Part shown: piece by piece, positions 33,610 to 42,789 of the stretch | Layout of the letters: each line of letters starts with the position of its first letter | Numbering within the stretch: the stretch's first letter is position 1 | NCBI RefSeq assembly: GCF_017811155.1 | Contig: NZ_JACVCV010000013.1 | Span: 110,742-174,741 of the forward strand | Source: Lunatimonas salinarum | GTDB taxonomy: Bacteria; Bacteroidota; Bacteroidia; Cytophagales; Cyclobacteriaceae | Length of the DNA: 64,000 nt | Direction: 5' to 3' | Position numbers and translations under genes: made by a program | The notes under the pieces: generated by a model | Database searches by the model: none | Seen by the model: only the letters and a program-made list of their open reading frames with translations | What the model was told of the DNA's origin: nothing

Positions 33610-35232
33610 TCAGTTTACGATGATTGTCCTGCTTCCAGTTTGAGTTAGCGGGTCAGTCCAATTGATATAACGTATTTTAAATTTCCCCTTCAGCATCCCT
33701 GCGGTTATTTCTAACGAGGATTGGTTCCCCATCCCGCCCCAATACAGAAGCGGCCGCAGGTCTGCAAGTCTGCTTTCCTCACTTTTTATCCACCCTGATT
33801 CGTGGTTTTTGGGAATCTGAATCCCTTTGTAGGCAATAAACAAGGCATTTTTCGGAAGATCAAACTTGCCAAAATCATTCGCAAAAGAGGTCAGATTGAT
33901 AACCCCCTCGAATTCTTTGTGGTCCAAATAAAACTGACGGTTTACAATTTCCATTTTTTGAATTCCCGATGGGTTAAATTCAGCAAAGGCATCGTTGTCA
34001 AAAACGGGCATCGCATCAATTAGAATTAGCGGATTTCGCTGAAAAACCTCCGAAGCGGGCTTGTTTACATTTTTGAATACAGTCTTTCGATTTTCCCGCC
34101 GAACCAAAACCGTTGGTACGTATTCCCTGATCACGGTAGCCATGTCCTCAAATCGGTTATAGTCATCTAATCGGTAAGCATAATCCTCTACGAGAAACGG
34201 AGGGAGTGTGTCCGGTACATTGGTGATTGGTGGAAAGTAATAGCGACTGGTTTGGTTGGCCAAATAACGGTCTTGCAGTGTGGGCAGTAGTGTTTCCGGT
34301 AGTACCAGTTCCGGTAGCTGAAACGTCTTCTTTGGCTTTACAGGCCAAAAGGGCGATTCCAATACAAAATCGAGTTGGCTTTCCTGATTCTCAGTCTGTA
34401 CAATCACAAAGTCATAGTGTAAAAATTCTGCAGATTCAAAAAAAAGGCTACCGTCCGCTAAAGGTTTGCTTATCATTAATTTCGAGTCTAGTCCATGGGC
34501 GGAAAGGTAATAGGTCTCGGTGGTGTCTATCGGAAATCGAAGCGCTCGTCCGTGAATCAAGTGGCCAAAAATCTCCGGCTGGGGAGTGGGTAGCGGTTGG
34601 CTACGGTCATATAACTCCGAGCTGGACAGCGGCATAATATCGGGAAGGTCGCCTACATAACTGATCGCCACGGTTAGGTCCGAATGTTCGGGACTCGTCA
34701 TCGTCAGGTTTATTTTTTGGTTTGTTCCAATTACCTGTCCGTCTGATATGCCATCGAATGGAAATGGCTGATGACGCTCTTGGATAGACGGTGCCTGAAG
34801 CCTAGGGGCAGGAGAAGGAAGTTTGGGTGGGAAGGCTGGATTGATGATGCCGATTAGCTGATGGTGGACGCCCTTTTCAGGGGAGAAGTAAGGACTCACT
34901 TTTGTGTAGGCACGCAGAAGGTAATAATCGGAGGGGATGTTTTCGCTAATCACCAGGTAGGCCATGGCTCGTCCCTCCTCAAGCCGCGCCATTTCTTGAA
35001 TAACAGGTACTCCTTCACGATTGATCAATTCGATGTATAATACTTTTGAAGGGCTCGCGTTCCCTTGGTAATTTACCCTTGCTTCCACCCAAAGGTGCTC
35101 CCCCGGCATGACATACCCATCTGAAGTGAATGGGATAACCTCTTCTGCGAATACCGGCAGTTGCTGTTGGCCTTGAAGGTAGGCGACAGTGAAAAATGTC
35201 AGGAAAGTTCCTAGTATGACTGAATATCTCAT
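33610..35232 (-). CDS. Secreted MG2-like beta-domain protein associated with a TonB-dependent receptor
   Basis: 540 residues with signal peptide (MRYSVILGTFLTFFTVAYLQGQ). The next hundred residues (FTSDGYVMPGEHLWVEARVNYQG, KVLYIELINREGVPVIQEMARLEEGRAMAYLVISENIPSDYYLLRAYTK) match the macroglobulin MG2-like domain often encoded next to Bacteroidota TonB-dependent receptors. The middle is beta-rich without a clear family; near residue 400 NPLILIDAMPVFDND resembles part of a receptor plug domain. It is the last gene of the minus-strand operon starting at 39909, 18 bases after the DUF4249 gene. It may bind or chaperone the cargo of the receptor, but no function is established. Confidence 0.75.
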   Translation of the reverse strand: MRYSVILGTFLTFFTVAYLQGQQQLPVFAEEVIPFTSDGYVMPGEHLWVEARVNYQGNASPSKVLYIELINREGVPVIQEMARLEEGRAMAYLVISENIPSDYYLLRAYTKVSPYFSPEKGVHHQLIGIINPAFPPKLPSPAPRLQAPSIQERHQPFPFDGISDGQVIGTNQKINLTMTSPEHSDLTVAISYVGDLPDIMPLSSSELYDRSQPLPTPQPEIFGHLIHGRALRFPIDTTETYYLSAHGLDSKLMISKPLADGSLFFESAEFLHYDFVIVQTENQESQLDFVLESPFWPVKPKKTFQLPELVLPETLLPTLQDRYLANQTSRYYFPPITNVPDTLPPFLVEDYAYRLDDYNRFEDMATVIREYVPTVLVRRENRKTVFKNVNKPASEVFQRNPLILIDAMPVFDNDAFAEFNPSGIQKMEIVNRQFYLDHKEFEGVINLTSFANDFGKFDLPKNALFIAYKGIQIPKNHESGWIKSEESRLADLRPLLYWGGMGNQSSLEITAGMLKGKFKIRYINWTDPLTQTGSRTIIVN

Positions 35233-35250
35233 CGTAATCTGTGCTAAAGC

Positions 35251-36420
35251 CTATCTATCGACTGAATGATCAAATGGTTCCCAGAAGTCCGGTGGATACT
35301 GACTGCCCCTTAGTCGGCAGTCGGTACAGTTTTTAGTAGAAGCGAGGTAAGTGACGCACACGGCTCCTTCACATAGCGGGAAGACAGGAACCATTTCTCC
35401 AATAATGTAGCTAATTTCATAAGCCAACGGGGTGACCGTGTCAAGCGGGCAAAACTGGTAATCATCGATTCGGGATGCCCACCCGTCCAGTTCCCGCTTG
35501 TCTATGTACATCCTTTTTTCGACCGTATTTCCGGCACTGATGTAACCGATCACCGATTCTCCCGGACTGGAGACGCTCTGTATATTGGTGCCGATCATCG
35601 ATGGCAAGGGGCTAAAAATGCCCCCAATTTCATCCGAGTTTTTCCGCATAGCATCCCAAAATTCAAAGGCCTCCCGCTGCAATCCTCGCTGCCTTACCAA
35701 GATGGAATAGCGCTCGCCCAATTTTTCGGACAGCGTATCGATTCGTTGAATTTCCTTTCGGCTGATGCGCTGATTCTGAAATCGCTCGGATGATTCCAAA
35801 ATGATGTTGGATGACTGGAAGCTCTGGTAGCATCTTTCCACGATTTCGTCAAATGGGGTGTTCATAATCGTCATGGAAGCTTCGTCGAAGTAATAGTAAT
35901 TTGGATAGGGGCTCCTGAACTCCCAGTCCTCTTCAAACTCCCAGATGAAGAATTTAGACTGCTCGCTACCGGTGGTTGACGCATGGATGCTTACGTAGCC
36001 GGGCCTTCCGGTATACCCTAGTTCGAGGTCATCCGAAGTAGCGACCGGGAAAATCTCTTCTGACAAATATTCCCCAAAAGGGGTCTGAATCCTCACACGG
36101 TAGGTATCATCTACTGGCAAGGCTGCCTCGAGGGTGTATATTCCCGATCCGGTTAAATTCATATGCCAAGTGCCTGATTTTCTGCTTTCCACTTGTACGT
36201 TTGCCTCATTTACGGGACGGTTTCCCTCGGTAGAGTAGATAGGCTGCGTTTGGGTTAAGCTGATTTCGCTGATCCCGCCGTCCGTCTCCAAATAACCTTC
36301 CACCACCAAATACCGGTGATCTATGTCCGTGACTTCCGGTTCATAAAACTCCCTACAAGCTAAAGGGCCGAGTAAAATGACTATAAAAACTGCCAGAATA
36401 CCGATTTTGTGGTTGTTCAT
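35251..36420 (-). CDS. DUF4249 lipoprotein
   Basis: 389 residues from the ATG at 36420 (the frame opens 16 codons earlier). The leader MNNHKIGILAVFIVILLGPLAC ends in a lipobox. The mature part shows DUF4249 features: RYLVVEGYLETDGGISEISLTQTQPI near the start and a Cys-rich C-terminus (YQFCPLD, CEGAVCVTYLASTKNCTDCRLRGS). DUF4249 genes are almost always found directly after a TonB-dependent receptor in Bacteroidota, as here (4-base gap), and probably encode a surface lipoprotein lid or partner of the receptor. The transported compound is unknown. Confidence 0.92.
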   Translation of the reverse strand: MNNHKIGILAVFIVILLGPLACREFYEPEVTDIDHRYLVVEGYLETDGGISEISLTQTQPIYSTEGNRPVNEANVQVESRKSGTWHMNLTGSGIYTLEAALPVDDTYRVRIQTPFGEYLSEEIFPVATSDDLELGYTGRPGYVSIHASTTGSEQSKFFIWEFEEDWEFRSPYPNYYYFDEASMTIMNTPFDEIVERCYQSFQSSNIILESSERFQNQRISRKEIQRIDTLSEKLGERYSILVRQRGLQREAFEFWDAMRKNSDEIGGIFSPLPSMIGTNIQSVSSPGESVIGYISAGNTVEKRMYIDKRELDGWASRIDDYQFCPLDTVTPLAYEISYIIGEMVPVFPLCEGAVCVTYLASTKNCTDCRLRGSQYPPDFWEPFDHSVDR

Positions 36421-36424
36421 TGGC

Positions 36425-39178
36425 TTAAAACTTAAAGTTATAGGTAATAAATGGAATCGGTCGTGCAAAGATTGAAAGCTGGTAGCCCTGCAAAATGCCG
36501 TTCACCGGAGCAAAGTATACCGAGTAGGGGTTGCTGCGGCCCAACACATTGTAGATGCCCAAGGACCAAGATGCATGTGCCAGCTTTCGTATCCGGTGGT
36601 TTCCTTCGATATTGACCGACAAATCTACCCGAAAATAGTCCGGGATGCGGTGTTCGTTTCGGTCTGAATAAAATACCCGATCTGAGCCGCCGTATTGGAA
36701 TTTGGCAATGGGCAGCGTAATGGGTCTTCCCGTGCTGTAATTAGCGTTTAGCGAAGTATTGATGCGTTTTGTAAACTCAACGTTTGCCGCCATCATCACG
36801 TCGTGTGGTTGGTCGAAATTGCTGGGATAAAACCGTCCCTGATTGATGCTTTCTGCCAACTCTCCGGCGGAAGTTTGCAGCAGGGATCTGGAATAGGTGT
36901 AGCTAACCCATCCATTTAATTTGCCCACGGTCTTTTTGGCCATCAGCTCCACTCCATATGCCTTGCCACTGGTATTGAGTATGTCTTGCTCAATGGCTTC
37001 GTTGAGGATCAAGGTGGCACCGCTGCCGAAGTCCAAGAGGTTGCGCATGCGCCGGTAGTACACCTCCACGGAGGTTTCTATGCTGTTGTTTTTCAAATTC
37101 TTGAAAAAACCAAGAGAGGCCTGTTCGCCAAATTGCGGTGCGATATTTGGATCACTCAATTTCCAGGTATCGGTAGGGGAGATGGCAGCCGTATTGCTCA
37201 ACATATGGATGAATTGCCGACTTGTATTATAGCCCACCTTAATGGAGGTCATGTTGTCTATGGAGTACCTAGCTGAAAGCCGCACTTCCGGCCCGTGGTA
37301 GGTTTGGGCGATATCGCCGGGCCCATATATAGCCGTTCCTTCCATGGTAGCGTCCGAGCGGATTAATCCGGAAACGTAGCGGTTTACTGCTTTTGGACCG
37401 AGGTAATTGTACACCACATACCTGAGTCCATAACTAATCAGCCATTGGGGGTTAATCTCAAATTCATCGCCCAAGTAGACGGCGCTCTCCAACGCCCGTT
37501 CGGGCTCCACTCGCCTTGGTATGACCAGTGAATTTTCACCTCTTGCATCCAAGGTGCCGGCAGAAAGCCGGTAAAGTACATGGTTCATGCCAAAGGAAAG
37601 CTTGTGTTTATCCGAAAGTGCGTAAGTGAAGTGGTTTCTCCAGTGGGATTGGTTCATCTGGAACCCAAAATCAAAGGCATTTAACGAATCCAAGTTTCCA
37701 TCTATTTGAAAGCCGTAGTTATCGTGGCCAACAGTAAATTCGGCCTCCACCTTTTCATTGATATAGCTTATCCAACTCAGGTTGATGTGGCGGTTTTGGT
37801 AGCGGAAAGTGGTGTCACTATCAAAACGAAAGCTGTCTTCACTGCCGTAAGATGCCAGCCTTAGTTCGTTTTTCTCGTTTATTTTATGGCTTAGGTTTAG
37901 GTTCAGATCTGCAAAGGAGGCCCGGCTATCCCTGAACTCAGAACCTTCGTCCAGTAGACCAAATAGCCAATTGGAGTAGGTGGTCCGGATTCCAGCGGCG
38001 AAAGTGGTGCTCCTGCCGAGTGGCCCTTCCAGGTACATCCTGCCGGTCATGGGGCCAATCCCACCGCCACCCTCGATTTTTTCCCGGTTGCCGTATTTGG
38101 CCTTTACATCCAAAACGGAAGATAGCCTGCCACCATACTGAACCGGAATGCCCGCCTTGTAGAGGTCTACGCTTTCGATCATGTCAGCGTTGAATGCAGA
38201 AAATAAGCCAAATAAGTGGGATGGGTTATAAACCGTAGCCTGATTAAATAGGACGAGGTTTTGATCGGCTGCGCCGCCACGCACGTTAAAGCCAACACTG
38301 GCTTCTCCTACTGTTTTTACCCCGGGAAGTGTCAGAATCGCCTTCAGTACATCCACCTCCCCCAACACCGCCGGAATTTTTTTCATTGATTGTACGGTGA
38401 TGCGCTCCAACCCCATCTCCGGACGCTCAATGTTGGCGGACCGTTGCGAAGTGACCGTCACTTCGGTGAGCGAAATAATGTTGTCGTCCATGAACACATC
38501 CAATGTACCGTCTCCCAACAGGTTCACTTGTCGTTGTTCCTGATAGGCACCGAAGTTTTGGAAGATCAAGGTGTGGCGACCCTTGGGTAAGACTAACTCG
38601 TATTTGCCGTTTTCATCCGTTATTCCCCGGCTTTCCAGTCCGGCCGCATATACGATGGCACCAATGATGGGAGAACCGGATTCGGAGCTTTTTACGGTAC
38701 CTCTCAACCGCGCCTGAAGGACACTAAACGAAGCCTCGGCATCACCGATATCCCAAAGCTTATTCTTGGCGAATAGCCTATCTTGTTCGCTATTTCCGAT
38801 AAGGATTTCGGAAGCAGATGCTGCTGCCTGATCCCGTTGGAAGAAAGTTTTTGGAAATGACGTTTGCAGTGCCATTCCTTTACTGATGTATACCCGTTTG
38901 GCCCCGTCTATGCTATATTTCAGGTCTGTGCCAGAAAAAACCGTCCCCAATATTTCATCCAAGCGGTTGCCATTGGCAGTCAGGTTAATTTCTATTACGG
39001 CGACATCGGATGTTTTGAAGTAAAAGCGATAGGAAGTTCGATCTTCTACCATTTGGGCAAAGCGCTCGAAGGTTACGCCAGGGAAGATACCGCTGATTGG
39101 GTCACCTTCTGAATGCTGCGACCAAGCCGAAATTGCGCCGATAAGCAAATAGCTTATTGTGAGGAATAAATGTTTCAT
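36425..39178 (-). CDS. TonB-dependent receptor with STN and carboxypeptidase-regulatory-like domains
   Basis: 917 residues. Signal peptide (MKHLFLTISYLLIGAISAWSQ); an STN domain at about residues 30-100 (FAQMVEDRTSYRFYFKTSD, ILGTVFSGTDLKYSIDG); a linker; a carboxypeptidase-regulatory-like domain at about 160-240 (RLRGTVKSSESGSPIIGAIVYAAG, TDENGKYELVLPKGRHTLIF); a plug at about 255-370 (MKKIPAVLGEVDVLKAILTLPGVKTVGEASVGFNVRGG in two parts); then the 22-strand barrel ending RPIPFITYNFKF. An STN domain normally contacts a FecR-type anti-sigma factor, but none lies nearby. It is co-transcribed with the DUF4249 and MG2-like genes. The substrate is unknown. Confidence 0.94.
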   Translation of the reverse strand: MKHLFLTISYLLIGAISAWSQHSEGDPISGIFPGVTFERFAQMVEDRTSYRFYFKTSDVAVIEINLTANGNRLDEILGTVFSGTDLKYSIDGAKRVYISKGMALQTSFPKTFFQRDQAAASASEILIGNSEQDRLFAKNKLWDIGDAEASFSVLQARLRGTVKSSESGSPIIGAIVYAAGLESRGITDENGKYELVLPKGRHTLIFQNFGAYQEQRQVNLLGDGTLDVFMDDNIISLTEVTVTSQRSANIERPEMGLERITVQSMKKIPAVLGEVDVLKAILTLPGVKTVGEASVGFNVRGGAADQNLVLFNQATVYNPSHLFGLFSAFNADMIESVDLYKAGIPVQYGGRLSSVLDVKAKYGNREKIEGGGGIGPMTGRMYLEGPLGRSTTFAAGIRTTYSNWLFGLLDEGSEFRDSRASFADLNLNLSHKINEKNELRLASYGSEDSFRFDSDTTFRYQNRHINLSWISYINEKVEAEFTVGHDNYGFQIDGNLDSLNAFDFGFQMNQSHWRNHFTYALSDKHKLSFGMNHVLYRLSAGTLDARGENSLVIPRRVEPERALESAVYLGDEFEINPQWLISYGLRYVVYNYLGPKAVNRYVSGLIRSDATMEGTAIYGPGDIAQTYHGPEVRLSARYSIDNMTSIKVGYNTSRQFIHMLSNTAAISPTDTWKLSDPNIAPQFGEQASLGFFKNLKNNSIETSVEVYYRRMRNLLDFGSGATLILNEAIEQDILNTSGKAYGVELMAKKTVGKLNGWVSYTYSRSLLQTSAGELAESINQGRFYPSNFDQPHDVMMAANVEFTKRINTSLNANYSTGRPITLPIAKFQYGGSDRVFYSDRNEHRIPDYFRVDLSVNIEGNHRIRKLAHASWSLGIYNVLGRSNPYSVYFAPVNGILQGYQLSIFARPIPFITYNFKF

Positions 39179-39180
39179 GG

Positions 39181-39909
39181 CTAGTTGGAACGGCGGTCAG
39201 CGGTAGAAACCAATAGCAACAGGTAGGCTTCTTTGTTCCTTTTAAAGGAGAGTTTGGATTCCCGCAACTGGGGGCGTATTTCCTTCCGATTGAGCGATAA
39301 CACGCCATAAGCGTCTTTTTTTCGCCGAATAAGGTGCATGCGATTCTCTTTTTCTATAAAATAGCGTGTTACTTCCAGGTAGGAAAGGTAAGGGTTCAAA
39401 GGAGAACTGTCTTTTTTTATTTCTTTGTAATGTTTGCAATATAGCCCTTGTTTGCCCACACTAATTTCCCGATAGAACCCCTTTCGGTGAAAGGAAAACT
39501 CAGGCACTTGGTCTTTTTTGACAAATCTACTGCCATCTGCCAGGGTGAATGCCTGTATCCGAAGCGGATTCAATATGGTACGCTGCCCTTTGGCCGGAGT
39601 CAAGGTTACCAAGATTTCATCGTAGATGTCAAACTGAAGGGGTATGCGTGAAAATTTGAATCCTTGTATATCAATATTGCCAAACTCCATGGCGTTGTTC
39701 CCAAAATAAGGGTGGCCGGCAATGGAGGTTTGGGATCGTGCATATTGAGATCCCGTATGGACTTCCGGAAAAAAGGAACGTATTTCCTGGTAGGATTGTG
39801 TATATAGGCTGTCTGAAGCGGGTATCTGACCCAATAGTATCAATGGTTTGATCAAAAAAAGCATTATCACTAAAATAAAGTGAAGAAAGCGACCTGATGT
39901 ATACAACAT
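39181..39909 (-). CDS. Exported protein of unknown function, first gene of the receptor operon
   Basis: 242 residues from the ATG at 39909, chosen because it starts a hydrophobic leader (MLYTSGRFLHFILVIMLFLIKPLILLGQ); an ATG 12 codons upstream is possible. I do not recognise the family. The mature chain has IDIQGFKFSRIPLQFDIYDEILVTLTPAKGQ followed by FTLADGSRFV, which reads like the secreted beta-rich proteins that often precede TonB receptors in Bacteroidota. It is rich in Lys and Arg near the C-terminus. The gene lies two bases before the receptor gene and so should be co-expressed with it. Confidence 0.65.
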   Translation of the reverse strand: MLYTSGRFLHFILVIMLFLIKPLILLGQIPASDSLYTQSYQEIRSFFPEVHTGSQYARSQTSIAGHPYFGNNAMEFGNIDIQGFKFSRIPLQFDIYDEILVTLTPAKGQRTILNPLRIQAFTLADGSRFVKKDQVPEFSFHRKGFYREISVGKQGLYCKHYKEIKKDSSPLNPYLSYLEVTRYFIEKENRMHLIRRKKDAYGVLSLNRKEIRPQLRESKLSFKRNKEAYLLLLVSTADRRSN

Positions 39910-40027
39910 GGATAAAATACTATTGGCTTGTTGAAAATGAGCCACTATTTACGTATAAATATGCAATAATGCTATGCAGTAGGAAGCTAAATTTTTTTTC
40001 AACGGAGGTCTTGTCTGTATCGGTTTT

Positions 40028-42160
40028 TTATGGTGAAGGCGTGTTGGGAAGGCGTTGCCTTATAGCGCCTGCATTTTCAAGTTTTTCAGAAAACCATCGG
40101 TTGGCCCGGGTTATGGGGCCTTTACCTGCGCGTTCTTCCTGCGTATTTATCAGGTGATTTAGGAATAGTGCCAGTTCCTGACTTTGATTGGATGAAATAC
40201 CGGCCACCTCCTTCGAAATCGGTGGGTTATTCGGCAGAGCCCCGACCGAATTTACCACGCATAGGTCTCCCTCTAAACAGAGCAGGCCTCTTGGTAGCTG
40301 CTTAAAAAGGAAAGGATTGACCAAGCGATCGAAAGGAATGGGTATCAATTTCCAGGGGCCGTTGCTCGTTTGTGTAGTGAACAAAAAGGAAGAAGTGCCA
40401 ACACCCGAAAGGGAGGAATCGTCCTGTGTATCGCTCAAGGTTCGGATCCGTTTATCTGCCATTGATTCCCATTCGGTGGGGAGATAGCGGAACGGGAAGA
40501 GGTTTTGTAAAAGAAATACGCTATCAACGTCCGATGCCTGAATGTACTCAAACACGGATCTTTCGGCCGTTTGGGATATCACGGTTGCTCGCAGGGTATT
40601 CACGGCTGCACTGTCAATGTTGTCAGAAGGGTATTCGATTGTCTTTGTGGTACCCACGGGGGTGTTAGCCACCATCATAAACTGCATTGCTTGGTTAAAC
40701 TGGTCCATCAAAAACAACGAGTCTCTTTCTGCCCATAGCATAAAGAGGGAATCAGGCAGCACTGGCCTTGCTTTTAACGCCGCTCTCAGCTGTCTGATGG
40801 AGTCCTGCGCAACAGAATCGATCAGCCCACGATGAGACAAACCATATGCCCAAGTGGAGAAATACCCGTATCGGCACCCGTCGTTTTCAAACGGGTAGGT
40901 TTGGATTTCTTTCGTTAACCGGTTGGCAATTTCCCACTTTTTGTTTCCCAACTGTTGATTGTTGAAGCGGTTTTCGGAACTGTTTTGAAGAGAATCGATG
41001 ATTTTCAATTCGGTACGCAGGGTGCTTTCAAATAGCATCGCTTCTTCGTAGTTGATAAACCGGTCCTTCATAATTTGTTGGCTTAACTGAATAAACCTGT
41101 CGTTATGAAAAAACACCTGATTGATTTCCTTTCCGGTCATCAGGCTGAATAATTGCATCAAGGACTCTCCGCCAAATTTTTCCGCACTTTCCAAAATGCG
41201 GGCGTTTAGCGCGTTCGTCTCTAGTTTTTGAATGGCGTATTCCTTGACCTTCTTTGCATCTTTAAAATTCACCCGTCCGTTATACGTGAGGATATCAAAT
41301 CCGGGCACTCCTTTTTCCGGAATGAACCACGGGTTGATATCTGCATCCAAGATCTTTGTGTTTAGTCCGAAAAAATGAAGTTCTTTGGACACTTCGTTGA
41401 TAAAAAACATATTGGGAGTAAGTTCTTGCAGATCGAACCCTGCCTTTACCGTACCCCGGCCAATCATCGCCAACCTCTTCCGCTGGTCATTTTTGGGCAT
41501 TTCCTCTCGTCTTCGTTGGTAATAAGCGCTGACAAAATCATCTACGTCCCATAATCTGTCAATTTCCGTCGGTTTTTCGTAGAGCAATATCAGCAAGTCT
41601 TTGAGCTGATTGTTATTCAGGTTGGTCTGAACCGGACGCTTACGTAGATCGGTTTTGTCAAACAGGTAGTTCAATACTTCATGATGCTTGGGGAGTAATT
41701 CCAGGGCCTCCCAATCACCATGGAACTGCAAGCGGTCCAACAGGTTACTACGCGACACGTCGTCCGTCAGTAGCCGCCGTTTTTCGCGCCGGGTTAGTGC
41801 TTGATCTTCCGACTCCAACAGGGAATTTATTTGCTCGATGTTCAATTCATCAAAGCTTTTGAGCTGCTTTAGCATTTCTCTTAACTCACTGATCACTTCA
41901 TTGGCATGTTCGGACAGATTGGGTTCTAGTAGGTCATCCACTTGCGCCTCTTCTATACTGGAGATCACCTCGCCATAGTACTCGGCCGTAACCAACTCAC
42001 CCAGTTCCCGTACCTGTGAACTCAAATTGGCGGTCGGTTGCAGTTTGAGTTTTCCACCGAAAAGTCCCATTGGGTTCCACCAATAAATAAACAGGAAGAT
42101 TGCGATCACCAAAGCAATCTCAATTATCAGTCGGGCACTTTTAAGGATCTGACGTATCAT
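40028..42160 (-). CDS. Large membrane-anchored DUF4230-like protein, function unknown
   Basis: 710 residues. One N-terminal transmembrane helix (LIIEIALVIAIFLFIYWW near residues 10-28) anchors a large, presumably periplasmic chain. VRELGELVTAEYYGEVI just after the helix and KRLAMIGRGTVKAGFDLQELTPNMFFINEV near residues 220-250 look like the two halves of a DUF4230 domain, split by an insertion of about 160 charged, helical residues. The rest is mostly alpha-helical with no recognised fold. It overlaps the 3' end of the smaller DUF4230 gene by four bases, and the pair follow a membrane muramidase, so an envelope role is likely. No homologue with a known function comes to mind. Confidence 0.7.
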   Translation of the reverse strand: MIRQILKSARLIIEIALVIAIFLFIYWWNPMGLFGGKLKLQPTANLSSQVRELGELVTAEYYGEVISSIEEAQVDDLLEPNLSEHANEVISELREMLKQLKSFDELNIEQINSLLESEDQALTRREKRRLLTDDVSRSNLLDRLQFHGDWEALELLPKHHEVLNYLFDKTDLRKRPVQTNLNNNQLKDLLILLYEKPTEIDRLWDVDDFVSAYYQRRREEMPKNDQRKRLAMIGRGTVKAGFDLQELTPNMFFINEVSKELHFFGLNTKILDADINPWFIPEKGVPGFDILTYNGRVNFKDAKKVKEYAIQKLETNALNARILESAEKFGGESLMQLFSLMTGKEINQVFFHNDRFIQLSQQIMKDRFINYEEAMLFESTLRTELKIIDSLQNSSENRFNNQQLGNKKWEIANRLTKEIQTYPFENDGCRYGYFSTWAYGLSHRGLIDSVAQDSIRQLRAALKARPVLPDSLFMLWAERDSLFLMDQFNQAMQFMMVANTPVGTTKTIEYPSDNIDSAAVNTLRATVISQTAERSVFEYIQASDVDSVFLLQNLFPFRYLPTEWESMADKRIRTLSDTQDDSSLSGVGTSSFLFTTQTSNGPWKLIPIPFDRLVNPFLFKQLPRGLLCLEGDLCVVNSVGALPNNPPISKEVAGISSNQSQELALFLNHLINTQEERAGKGPITRANRWFSEKLENAGAIRQRLPNTPSP

Positions 42161-42789
42161 GGCTGCCTTACCGTATCGACGGGTTCATTGATTTCAACTT
42201 GGCGAAGGAGCAGGTCGTCGCTGCTGAAGTGGATGTAAATTTCTGTAAAACCCAGCGCCCTCAGCAGGGTATGCATCATCTTGCGGGTATGCGTTTGAGA
42301 AGCTTTCACGATTCCTAGGTAAGGGAGGCTTTCGCGAATGTCGGTTTCAGCCATGCGGAAGAATGCCTCTTGGTCTTCCAAGCTAATGTTGTTCAAAAAC
42401 CGGCTTGGGTTGGAAATCAGCGTGTCCTCCACGAAACTTTCCGGCGGATACGAAAAATTGATTACCTCTATGGGAGGCAAAGTCAGCGTGATTTTGGTGC
42501 CTTCGGTTGAAATGTCCTTTTCAGCGAGTCGGCTTAAATCAATTCCAGTTTTGATCGTTGCCTGAGAGTACGCAAGGAAGGAAGCTTCATTCACCGGGAT
42601 GAAGAACACCTTTTTGGTTTTCTTTCCAAACACTACTTTATCCACTACAAATTCCGAGGTAACCAGATCGTTGGCCTGCTGAATTTTACCGACCACCAGT
42701 TCTCTGTCGTTTGATTGGCAGCCTAGTAGCCAAATTCCAATCAAAATAAAGAGGCAGTAGGGGAGTAGGATCGATCCACAGGTTCTCAT
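42157..42789 (-). CDS. DUF4230 lipoprotein
   Basis: 210 residues. The leader (MRTCGSILLPYCLFILIGIWLLGC) ends in a lipobox. The mature part follows the DUF4230 pattern: ANDLVTSEFVVDKVVFGKK, FLAYSQATIKTGIDLSRLAEKDIS, TKITLTLPPIEVINFSYPPES and a helical C-terminus with LRALGFTEIYIHF. DUF4230 proteins are widespread in Bacteroidota and Firmicutes; I know of no assigned function. It overlaps both neighbours by four bases (ATGA at each junction), showing tight translational coupling with the muramidase upstream and the large DUF4230-like protein downstream. Confidence 0.85.
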   Translation of the reverse strand: MRTCGSILLPYCLFILIGIWLLGCQSNDRELVVGKIQQANDLVTSEFVVDKVVFGKKTKKVFFIPVNEASFLAYSQATIKTGIDLSRLAEKDISTEGTKITLTLPPIEVINFSYPPESFVEDTLISNPSRFLNNISLEDQEAFFRMAETDIRESLPYLGIVKASQTHTRKMMHTLLRALGFTEIYIHFSSDDLLLRQVEINEPVDTVRQP

